The notes under the pieces: generated by a model | What the model was told of the DNA's origin: nothing | The model's input: only the letters and a program-made list of their open reading frames with translations | Database searches by the model: none | Made by a program: the position numbers and the translations under genes | Shown here: piece by piece, positions 13,799-20,101 of the stretch | Numbering within the stretch: the stretch's first letter is position 1 | Layout of the letters: the number at the start of each line of letters is the position of its first letter | Source of the DNA: CAYJLB01 sp964370845 | Lineage (GTDB): Bacteria; Bacillota; Clostridia; Oscillospirales; Ruminococcaceae | Assembly (NCBI GenBank): GCA_964370845.1 | Contig: CAYJLB010000033.1 | Location: forward strand, 1-22,359 | Direction of reading: 5' to 3' | DNA length: 22,359 nt

Positions 13799-14251
13799 AT
13801 GAAAGAAAAGAAAATATTAAAAATTGTTATCCCAGTGATAATGCTTTTAATTGTTGTTTCAATTTGGTTTGTTCAAAATCAAGCGGAACAAGCAAAAGCC
13901 TCTGCCATTGATGCTATTGACAGCGAATTTCCTTTGAATGTTTCAAGTGTAAATTTAGAGGAATTGGTAGAAAATGAATTGCCTATAATTATTGATTTTG
14001 GTGCAGATGAATGTGTGCCTTGTAAAGAAATGGCTCCTGTACTTGTTACTTTAAATGAAGAAATGCAAGGCAAAGCTATTGTGCAGTTTGTAGACGTTTG
14101 GAAAAATCCTGAAGTTGCGGTTGGTTTTCCTGTACAAGTAATACCTACACAAATAATTATAAACGCTGATGGAACGCCTTATGTTCCTATTACTTTGAGA
14201 AATAGGAAAACTTTGTTCTCGCTGTTTTTCAATATTCTAATTATTATTTAG
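13799..14251 (+). CDS. membrane-anchored thioredoxin-like protein, C-terminus probably truncated
   Basis: 150 aa. Residues 8-25 form one membrane segment (IVIPVIMLLIVVSIWFV), so the thioredoxin domain would sit outside the cell membrane. The active site is Cys72-x-x-Cys75 (DECVPCK), and the cis-proline is Pro116 (VIPTQ). After GTPYVP (about residue 130) the sequence turns into unrelated, hydrophobic residues (LFSLFFNILIII) instead of the last strand and helix of the fold. About 30 residues of the domain appear to be lost. Proteins of this type are usually followed by a CcdA-like partner for electron supply; none is here, and a terminator follows. A TAG directly precedes the ATG and no good ribosome site is visible, although the promoter is strong. 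It may be a decaying gene beside the broken sigK. Confidence 0.65.
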   Translation: MKEKKILKIVIPVIMLLIVVSIWFVQNQAEQAKASAIDAIDSEFPLNVSSVNLEELVENELPIIIDFGADECVPCKEMAPVLVTLNEEMQGKAIVQFVDVWKNPEVAVGFPVQVIPTQIIINADGTPYVPITLRNRKTLFSLFFNILIII

Positions 14252-14258
14252 CAAAATT

Positions 14259-14302
14259 AAAAAGCTTTGCATACTATTTTTCAGTAGTAGTCAAAGCTTT
14301 TT
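14259..14302. terminator. bidirectional terminator
   Basis: A perfect 11-bp stem AAAAAGCTTTG / CAAAGCTTTTT with an inner ACTA/TAGT pair. The A and T tracts at the ends suit termination of the thioredoxin gene and of the convergent acetyltransferase gene. Confidence 0.8.
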
Positions 14303-14312
14303 GTAATTAATA

Positions 14313-14729
14313 TTAAAGTAAATTTTTAGTCATGAAAATATGCTCTGTTCCGTCCTCAATGTAGGACTCTCCAACAATTTCATAACCGCATTTTTGATAA
14401 AATCCACGAGCTGGATATTGCGAAGAAAGTGCGGTTTTTTCTGCGCCTAGTTCTAAAGCAACTTTTTCTAGTTCATCAACTAGAACTCGACCAAGATTTT
14501 GTTTCCTACATTCTTTTCGCACAGCAATTCGCCCTAATTTATAAGTTTTGTCTTTATAAAGAAAAACTCGACCTGTGGCAACGGCTTTCTCGTCTATGTA
14601 GATTAAAACGTGAGAGGAACGTTCGTCGATTTCATCAATTCCCTCAACATAACCTTGTTCAGTGGAAAAAACGTCCATTCTTATTTTCATCTCATCGTCG
14701 GAAACTTTTTTTGAAACTATAACTTCCAT
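14313..14729 (-). CDS. GNAT acetyltransferase, ElaA-like
   Basis: A 138-aa GCN5-related N-acetyltransferase that would transfer acetyl from acetyl-CoA to an unknown amine. The acetyl-CoA pyrophosphate loop is around residue 78-92 (LGRIAVRKECRKQNLGRVLV), after the strand AVATGRVFLYKDKTYKLG. GFYQKCGYEIVGESYIEDGTEH near the C-terminus is typical of the ElaA/YjcF group. I choose the ATG at 14729, with AAAGGA 9 bases upstream; a TTG three codons earlier touches that site. It lies 23 bp after nth and is probably co-transcribed with it. No substrate can be inferred. Confidence 0.85.
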   Translation of the reverse strand: MEVIVSKKVSDDEMKIRMDVFSTEQGYVEGIDEIDERSSHVLIYIDEKAVATGRVFLYKDKTYKLGRIAVRKECRKQNLGRVLVDELEKVALELGAEKTALSSQYPARGFYQKCGYEIVGESYIEDGTEHIFMTKNLL

Positions 14730-14752
14730 AATTTTCAATCCTTTTTATTTTC

Positions 14753-15379
14753 TTATATTTTTTGTTGACATAATGGCACAAGGGGACATAGTTCACATTC
14801 AGCCTTTCGTGCTTTGCAAATTTCTCTACCTAAATAAACAATTCTATGGCAAAATCCAGCAGATTTTTCGGGAGGAATTACTTTTAATAAATCAATTTCT
14901 ACCTTATGTGGGTCTTTGCTTTTTGTAAAACCCATTCTTCCACTAATTCTGATACAATGAGTGTCGGCTACAATTGCAGGCTTTAAAAAAATATCACCCA
15001 TAATCAAATTAGCAGTTTTTCTTCCAATTCCTGAAAGTTTCGTTAATTCTTCAAGGCTGTCGGGTAATTTTCCGCCATAAATATTTATCAATTGATTTGT
15101 CATTTCGATAATACTTTTTGCTTTAGTTTTATAAAGTCCGCAAGGTTTTACAATTTCTTCAACATCGCTTAAATCGGCATTTGCAAATTCCTCAAGGCTT
15201 TGATATTTTGCAAACAGGTCTTTTGTTACAATATTCACCCTTTTATCAGTGCATTGTGCAGATAGCCGTGTTGCAATTAAAAGTTCATAATCGTGTGTAT
15301 ATTCAAGGGAACAAACTGCGTCAGGGTACATTTCATACAGCTTTTCACAGATAAGTTTTCCACGTTCTTTCCCTGTCAA
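14753..15379 (-). CDS. nth: endonuclease III
   Basis: A bifunctional DNA glycosylase and AP lyase that removes oxidised pyrimidines in base excision repair, 208 aa. The helix-hairpin-helix (LSGIGRKTANLIMG, 116-129) carries the Schiff-base Lys121. The catalytic Asp139 is in VADTH. The C-terminal iron-sulfur cluster ligands are Cys188, Cys195, Cys198 and Cys204 in the usual C-x6-C-x2-C-x5-C pattern. The start is a TTG at 15379 behind AGGAGG at 7 bases. The gene follows nadA, separated by a strong terminator, so some of its expression must come from read-through or a promoter I cannot see. Confidence 0.95.
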   Translation of the reverse strand: MTGKERGKLICEKLYEMYPDAVCSLEYTHDYELLIATRLSAQCTDKRVNIVTKDLFAKYQSLEEFANADLSDVEEIVKPCGLYKTKAKSIIEMTNQLINIYGGKLPDSLEELTKLSGIGRKTANLIMGDIFLKPAIVADTHCIRISGRMGFTKSKDPHKVEIDLLKVIPPEKSAGFCHRIVYLGREICKARKAECELCPLVPLCQQKI

Positions 15380-15402
15380 AAAAATCCCTCCTCTATTGAA
15401 AA

Positions 15403-15433
15403 ATGGCTGTATCTAAATATTTGATACAGCCAT
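15403..15433 (-). terminator. terminator after nadA
   Basis: A perfect 11-bp stem ATGGCTGTATC / GATACAGCCAT with a 9-base loop, followed by TTTTT on the minus strand (and by TATTTTTAT on the plus strand). Confidence 0.8.
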
Positions 15434-15446
15434 TATTTTTATAATA

Positions 15447-16358
15447 CTAATCTTGTCCCAATTCAATCATTGTGTCAATGGCTTTTTTAGCAGCAAGGCG
15501 AATTTCTTCATCAATTTCAATGACAACTCCACCATCACCTTTTAATGCTTTGTAAACGTCCATCAAAGTAGTAATTCTCATATCAGGGCACATTAAAGCC
15601 TTTGATAAAAGAGGGAATTCTCTATGTGGATATTTAATCAACAAATGGTCACGAATAGCTTTTTCTGTTCCGATAACAACGTCATCTTCGATTTTTGAAA
15701 CATAATCCATAATGCCAGTAGTTGAACCAATATAATCTGCATATTTCAAAATTTCTTGCGGAAGTTCTGGGTGCATTGCAAATTTCGCATTAGGGTATTT
15801 TTCTTTCATTGCTTTAACTTCATCTTCGGTAACTGCATCATGAATTGGGCAACAACCGTTCATTAAAACAATGTCTTTCCCTGGCATATTAGCCTTAATA
15901 TATGAACCCAAGTTTTTGTCAGGGATAAATAACACAGGTTCATTAATTTTACCCATAATTTTCAAAGCACTTGAAGAAGTGACACAAGCATCACTAACAG
16001 CCTTTAGTTCAGTAGTAGTATTTACATATGACACCACTTTAAACACAGGATTTTTCTCTTTGAACTTGAGTACATCACTAGGTAAAATTTGTTCCGCCAT
16101 TGGACATGTAGCGTCTTTATGAGGTAAAATTACAGTTTTTTCAGGTGATAAAATTTTAACTGTATCAGCCATAAATTTTACACCACAAAGTAAAACAGTT
16201 TTATTCTTATAAGTAGTTGCTACCGTACTAAGGGCGAATGAGTCACCAACCTCATCTGCAATTTCGCAGATATCAGGGGATTGATAACTGTGTGCTAATA
16301 TAAGCACGTCTTTCTCTTTTTTGAGTTTTAAGATTTGTTCTTTGATTTGATTTTGCAT
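15447..16358 (-). CDS. nadA: quinolinate synthase
   Basis: A 303-aa iron-sulfur enzyme that condenses iminoaspartate with dihydroxyacetone phosphate to quinolinate in de novo NAD synthesis. The three pseudo-symmetric domains each offer one cluster Cys: Cys85 (ATCPMAEQ), Cys169 or Cys170 (NGCCPIH) and Cys257 (ALMCPDM). AHSYQSPDI (22-30), MHPE (195-198) and GSTTGI (211-216) are substrate-site motifs. The partners nadB and nadC, usually adjacent in Clostridia, are not in the window. No ribosome site is visible next to the ATG at 16358. A short ORF with a possible site overlaps this start, so translation may be coupled to it. Confidence 0.95.
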   Translation of the reverse strand: MQNQIKEQILKLKKEKDVLILAHSYQSPDICEIADEVGDSFALSTVATTYKNKTVLLCGVKFMADTVKILSPEKTVILPHKDATCPMAEQILPSDVLKFKEKNPVFKVVSYVNTTTELKAVSDACVTSSSALKIMGKINEPVLFIPDKNLGSYIKANMPGKDIVLMNGCCPIHDAVTEDEVKAMKEKYPNAKFAMHPELPQEILKYADYIGSTTGIMDYVSKIEDDVVIGTEKAIRDHLLIKYPHREFPLLSKALMCPDMRITTLMDVYKALKGDGGVVIEIDEEIRLAAKKAIDTMIELGQD

Positions 16359-16405
16359 AGTTTTTTCAGTGCAAGGATTAAAAGTCCTTTCCTAGAAAGC
16401 ACCAT
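16328..16405 (-). CDS. possible 25-aa leader peptide overlapping the nadA start
   Basis: The ATG at 16405-16403 follows AAAGGTGG at short distance and opens 25 codons (MVLSRKGLLILALKKLCKIK...) ending at TAA 16330-16328, 28 bases inside nadA in another frame. The peptide is basic with a small hydrophobic core. nadA itself lacks a visible ribosome site. Translation of this ORF could therefore control access of ribosomes to nadA. It could also be a chance ORF. Confidence 0.35.
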   Translation of the reverse strand: MVLSRKGLLILALKKLCKIKSKNKS

Positions 16406-16447
16406 TTCCCACCTTTCGATTTTACTAGGTTTTGTTATTGTTTGTTG

Positions 16448-16906
16448 TTACTTCTTTCGTGTCGCAGTTTTTATTGCAGCACGAGTTTGTTTTATGTCAG
16501 ATAGGTTTTTATTGAGCATAACTTCCGTTTCGTCCATGATTTCGTCCATTCGCTCGCCTAAAGCCTTCCTGATTTCGATTTCCATTCTTTGAGCGTGGCT
16601 AATAATTTCCTTAGCCTGTTCATTCGCTCTTTTTACAACTTCTTGCTGAGAAACTAAAATTTTCACTTTTTCTTCAGCACGTTTTATTATAGCTTCAGAT
16701 TCCTTTTTCCCATCATTAATAATCTGAGTTCTATCATAAACCATTTCCTTTGCCTGTTTTATTTCAGTAGGCAAGTTATAACGGATTTGGTCAATATACT
16801 CTCTCATTAGTGAAGTATCTATTAAACTTTTTTTAGCAGAAAAGGGAACTGTAACAGCTTTATCTAAAATATCGTCCATTTGTTCTAGTATTTCATCTAT
16901 AGTCAT
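16448..16906 (-). CDS. coiled-coil protein of unknown function
   Basis: 152 aa and highly charged, with long heptad-like helices from about residue 40 to the end (KQAKEMVYDRTQIINDG, AIIKRAEEKVKIL, KRANEQAKEIISHAQRM). It has no membrane segment or catalytic motif. The pattern resembles subunit H of V-type or subunit b of F-type ATPases, and such proteins are often loosely annotated as ATPase in Clostridia. It is the third gene after rsmD and coaD, 28 bp from coaD, and a conserved neighbour in related genomes as far as I recall. A role in DivIVA-like scaffolding is possible but not supported by any motif. Confidence 0.75.
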   Translation of the reverse strand: MTIDEILEQMDDILDKAVTVPFSAKKSLIDTSLMREYIDQIRYNLPTEIKQAKEMVYDRTQIINDGKKESEAIIKRAEEKVKILVSQQEVVKRANEQAKEIISHAQRMEIEIRKALGERMDEIMDETEVMLNKNLSDIKQTRAAIKTATRKK

Positions 16907-16934
16907 TATTATTTATTCCTCCCTAAAAATTATG

Positions 16935-17423
16935 TTATATTCCTTTAATAAGTCTGTTTTTTATTATTTCAAGTAAACAGTCAGGTACAAAGTGGCTTAT
17001 TTCACCGCCAAAACTTGCAATTTGCTTCACAACACTTGAACTTAAATACATATGTTCAGAGGAAGTTGTAAGAAACATAGTTTCAGCACCCTCATACAAT
17101 TTTTTGTTAGCAAGAGCCATTTGAAACTCATATTCAAAGTCACTTACAGCTCTAAGGCCTTTAACAATAGCTGTTGCTCCCGTTTGTTTTAAGTAATCAG
17201 CCAGCAATCCATCAAAAGTATCAACCTCAATATTTGGAATGTCTTTGCAAACAAGTTTTAACATATTAACTCTCTCATTAGCTGTAAAACTTGAATTCTT
17301 TTTCATTGGATTAACTGAAACTAAAACAATTACTTTGTCAAATAGTTTAGAAGCACGAGTTACTATATCAATATGCCCCAAAGTTACAGGGTCAAAACTC
17401 CCTGGACAGACGCAAACCTTCAT
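16935..17423 (-). CDS. coaD: phosphopantetheine adenylyltransferase
   Basis: A 162-aa nucleotidyltransferase that joins 4'-phosphopantetheine and ATP to dephospho-CoA, the penultimate step of coenzyme A synthesis. The signature PGSFDPVTLGH (8-18) holds the ATP-binding histidine. NPMKK (38-42), KGLRAVSDFEYEFQMA (88-103) and SSEHMYLSSS (121-130) are the other family motifs. The start is 11 bases from AAAGGA. It is co-transcribed with rsmD upstream (32 bp gap), a very common pairing in Firmicutes. Confidence 0.96.
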   Translation of the reverse strand: MKVCVCPGSFDPVTLGHIDIVTRASKLFDKVIVLVSVNPMKKNSSFTANERVNMLKLVCKDIPNIEVDTFDGLLADYLKQTGATAIVKGLRAVSDFEYEFQMALANKKLYEGAETMFLTTSSEHMYLSSSVVKQIASFGGEISHFVPDCLLEIIKNRLIKGI

Positions 17424-17455
17424 TAAAAGTTCATTCCTTTCAAAGACGATTTTCT

Positions 17456-18004
17456 TTATTCAAAATCATCTCCATAAATGTATGTTGTCACCCAAATATG
17501 ACCGTATTTATATTCTTTTCTTTTCTTTAATTTTCCAACTTCGTCAGGGAGAACTAAACGTTCTTCATGTTCACAAACAACAGTTCCACCCTCTTTAACT
17601 TTACCCTCAAGTAAAGGAAGAACTTTTTCAATATGCCCCATACTATAAGGCGGATCCATTAATACTATATCAAAAGTTGTCTTTAAACTTCTTAAATATT
17701 CACAACAATCCATTAAATTAAGCCTTGCACTACCCATTAATTTTGTGTCAAGTAGGTTTTCTCTTGTAACCTCAATAGAATTTTTACTATTGTCAACAAA
17801 AGAAGCGAAGTCAGCTCCACGGCTTAAAGCTTCGATACCAAGTTGTCCCGAGCCACAAAACAAGTCAAGAATTGCAGAACCTTGCACCTGGAAATTTATT
17901 ATACTAAAAATTGATTCTTTTACACGGTCGGTAGTTGGTCGAACGTCATTTCCTTCAAGAGTTTTTAGCTTACGCCCTCTTGCAATACCAGTTATAACTC
18001 TCAT
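17456..18004 (-). CDS. rsmD: 16S rRNA m2G966 methyltransferase
   Basis: A 182-aa SAM-dependent enzyme that methylates G966 of 16S rRNA in the assembled small subunit. It begins with MRVITGIARGRKL and RPTTDRVKESIFSII, both characteristic. The SAM site is DLFCGSGQLGIEALSRGA, and the catalytic motif is DPPY (LMDPPYSMG). I start it at the ATG at 18004, with AAAGGA 12 bases upstream; an upstream GTG would overlap that site. It is the first gene of a minus-strand operon with coaD and the coiled-coil gene, read from the promoter at 18089-18117. Confidence 0.95.
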   Translation of the reverse strand: MRVITGIARGRKLKTLEGNDVRPTTDRVKESIFSIINFQVQGSAILDLFCGSGQLGIEALSRGADFASFVDNSKNSIEVTRENLLDTKLMGSARLNLMDCCEYLRSLKTTFDIVLMDPPYSMGHIEKVLPLLEGKVKEGGTVVCEHEERLVLPDEVGKLKKRKEYKYGHIWVTTYIYGDDFE

Positions 18005-18088
18005 AGTTATTAAAATTCCTTTCTGTTTTACCACAGGACATTAGTTTTCGTATTATTTTCAATACATTTATCATTTGTATCAACCTAT

Positions 18089-18117
18089 ATTATACACCAT
18101 AATTGACAATTTGTAAA
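18089..18117 (-). promoter_or_regulatory. promoter of the rsmD-coaD operon
   Basis: On the minus strand, TTTACA (18117-18112), a 17-base spacer and TATAAT (18094-18089), 85 bp before rsmD. Confidence 0.75.
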
Positions 18118-18149
18118 TGAATTTTTAAACAAAACAAAAATAAATATTT

Positions 18150-19973
18150 CTACATATTATTTTGTATTACTACAAAAATTTTTTCGCCAAGTTCTTTGTT
18201 AACTCCTGCAACTTTCGAAAGTTTTTCTGGGGAAGCTTTTTTCAGTTCTTCCCTTGTTTTAAAATGAGTAATAATCTTAGTTGCTTTTTTTACTCCAATC
18301 CCTTTTATAGCAGTAAGTTCCATATTATAAGTGTTTTTCTTATGGAGTTTTCTTTGATAAGAAAGTGCGAACCTATGAACTTCATCTTGAATTCTTGTTA
18401 AGAGGAAAAAAGCGGATTTTACACCGGAAATACTAATTTCACTCCCCGAAGAAGCGATAGCACGTGTTCGGTGTTTATTATCTTTAACAAGCCCGTAGCA
18501 AGGCACATTTATCCCCATTCCACGCAAAATTGGAGTAATTGCATTAACGTGACCTTTACCACCGTCAAGCAAAATTAAATCGGGAAGTTTTGAAAATCCC
18601 TCGTCCTCACCTTTGAAATATTGATTAAATCTACGTTCAATTATTTCTTGCATACAAGCATAGTCATTTTGCTCCTCATTTTGCTTAATGGAAAATTTCT
18701 TATATGCGGATTTTAATGGGCGACCATTTTGAAAAACTACCATTCCCGCCACCATTGATGAACTTCCTAGGTTAGAAATGTCGTAGCATTCAATATATTC
18801 TGGAGGTTTTTCCATTCCAAGAAGTTTTGCAAGGTCGGATAATGCCCCAATTTCCTTACCTGTTCTTCCAACCTTTAGTGAAAGATATTCGGTTGCATTA
18901 TTTTTTGCCATTGAAGTCAATTTAAAGGAAGCGCCTCGTTTTGGAGTTATTACCGACACCGCTGACATAGCTTTTTCACGCAAATATTTTTCTAACAATT
19001 GAGTTTCCACACTGTCATCATCAATTAATAATTCACGCGGGATTTCTTCCATTCCTGAATAATATTGGAGTATAAATTGTTCATAAAAAGAGGCATTGTC
19101 GGATATTTCGGTGAAAATAAAATCTTGCTTATCATACAGTTTTCCGCCACGATATTTTATAACGCTAAGTGCGATTAAATCACCATTTTGAGCAATTCCC
19201 ATTATATCAGTTGGAACAGCTTTTATGTCAACAATTTTCTGTTTTTCGGAAATTTTTTGGATAGAATTTATCCTATCACGCAATTTAGCCGCAAGCTCAA
19301 AATTTAAGTTTTCAGCGGCAATTTCCATAGCTGATTTAAGCTTTTCGATAGAAGAAATATTTCCGCTTTGGATATATTCTACAGCTTGAGTAATGGTTTC
19401 GTTGTAGTCAGATTTTGAGATTTTCCCACTGCAAAGTCCCATGCATTTTTTAATATAAAAGTTTAGGCAAGGACGTTTTTTTGAAAATTCAGCTGGAAAT
19501 TTTTTCTTGCAAGTAGGAAGCATAAACACTGTATTCGCATCTTCAACAGTTTGCTTTACAATGTAGCTACTCATATAAGGACCGATAAAATTTCCCTCAG
19601 TGTTTTTTTGTAATTCCGCAGTTATTCGTGGAAATTCCTCGGTAGAAATTTTTATATATGAAAATCCTTTATCATCTTTCAAAAGGACATTATATTTTGG
19701 TTTATGGAGTTTGATTAAGTTGCATTCTAAAACTAAAGCTTCAAACTCACTTTCAGTTACAATAAAGTCATAATCTTCCACCTGTGACACCATTTTTGCA
19801 ACTTTAGGAAGCATATTAGGGTCATTGCGAAAATAACTTGTTACTCGATTTTTCAAGTTTTTTGCTTTACCGATATAAATTATTTCTTTGCTTTTATTTT
19901 TCATTATATAACAGCCTGGAGCAGAAGTAAGTGCAGCTGTTTTTTCTCTTAAATATGGAATTCTTTCATTCAT
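18150..19973 (-). CDS. uvrC: excinuclease ABC subunit C
   Basis: The 607-aa subunit of nucleotide excision repair that makes both cuts around a lesion, in complex with UvrB. The N-terminal GIY-YIG nuclease (PGCYIMKN...IIYIGKAKNLKNRV, residues 19-47) cuts 3'. A UVR motif for UvrB contact lies around 205-240 (IEKLKSAMEIAAENLNFELAAKLRD). The RNase H-like domain with ECYDISN, LILLDGGKGHV and DEVHRFA cuts 5'. Tandem helix-hairpin-helix motifs close the protein (AIKGIGVKKATKIITHFK). The start has AAAGGA 10 bases upstream. It is transcribed from its own promoter after the rpoC terminator, and no terminator is visible at its end. Confidence 0.96.
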   Translation of the reverse strand: MNERIPYLREKTAALTSAPGCYIMKNKSKEIIYIGKAKNLKNRVTSYFRNDPNMLPKVAKMVSQVEDYDFIVTESEFEALVLECNLIKLHKPKYNVLLKDDKGFSYIKISTEEFPRITAELQKNTEGNFIGPYMSSYIVKQTVEDANTVFMLPTCKKKFPAEFSKKRPCLNFYIKKCMGLCSGKISKSDYNETITQAVEYIQSGNISSIEKLKSAMEIAAENLNFELAAKLRDRINSIQKISEKQKIVDIKAVPTDIMGIAQNGDLIALSVIKYRGGKLYDKQDFIFTEISDNASFYEQFILQYYSGMEEIPRELLIDDDSVETQLLEKYLREKAMSAVSVITPKRGASFKLTSMAKNNATEYLSLKVGRTGKEIGALSDLAKLLGMEKPPEYIECYDISNLGSSSMVAGMVVFQNGRPLKSAYKKFSIKQNEEQNDYACMQEIIERRFNQYFKGEDEGFSKLPDLILLDGGKGHVNAITPILRGMGINVPCYGLVKDNKHRTRAIASSGSEISISGVKSAFFLLTRIQDEVHRFALSYQRKLHKKNTYNMELTAIKGIGVKKATKIITHFKTREELKKASPEKLSKVAGVNKELGEKIFVVIQNNM

Positions 19974-20005
19974 TCAATTAAATTCCTTTCTAAAGTTATT
20001 TCTAT

Positions 20006-20034
20006 ATTATACACTCATTTTTGCAATTTTTCAA
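20006..20034 (-). promoter_or_regulatory. promoter of uvrC
   Basis: On the minus strand, TTGAAA (20034-20029), a 17-base spacer and TATAAT (20011-20006), 33 bp before the uvrC start. Confidence 0.8.
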
Positions 20035-20052
20035 GGAAAATAAATATAAAAA

Positions 20053-20091
20053 GAGGTTGCAACGAAACTAAATTTGTTTCGTCACAACCTC
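20053..20091 (-). terminator. terminator of the rpoC transcript
   Basis: On the minus strand, GAGGTTGTGACGAAAC pairs with GTTTCGTTGCAACCTC, with two central mismatches, followed by TTTTT. It lies 10 bp after the rpoC stop, so the transcript ends here. Confidence 0.9.
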
Positions 20092-20101
20092 AATAAATGT
20101 T

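Noticed and set aside
14429..14928. Plus-strand ORFs of 97 and 88 aa
   Set aside because: They are antisense to the GNAT gene and nth, which have family motifs; these ORFs have none.
16359..16447. NAD-responsive riboswitch before nadA
   Set aside because: Some inverted repeats are present, but I do not see the conserved elements of the known NAD riboswitch classes, and the leader is short.
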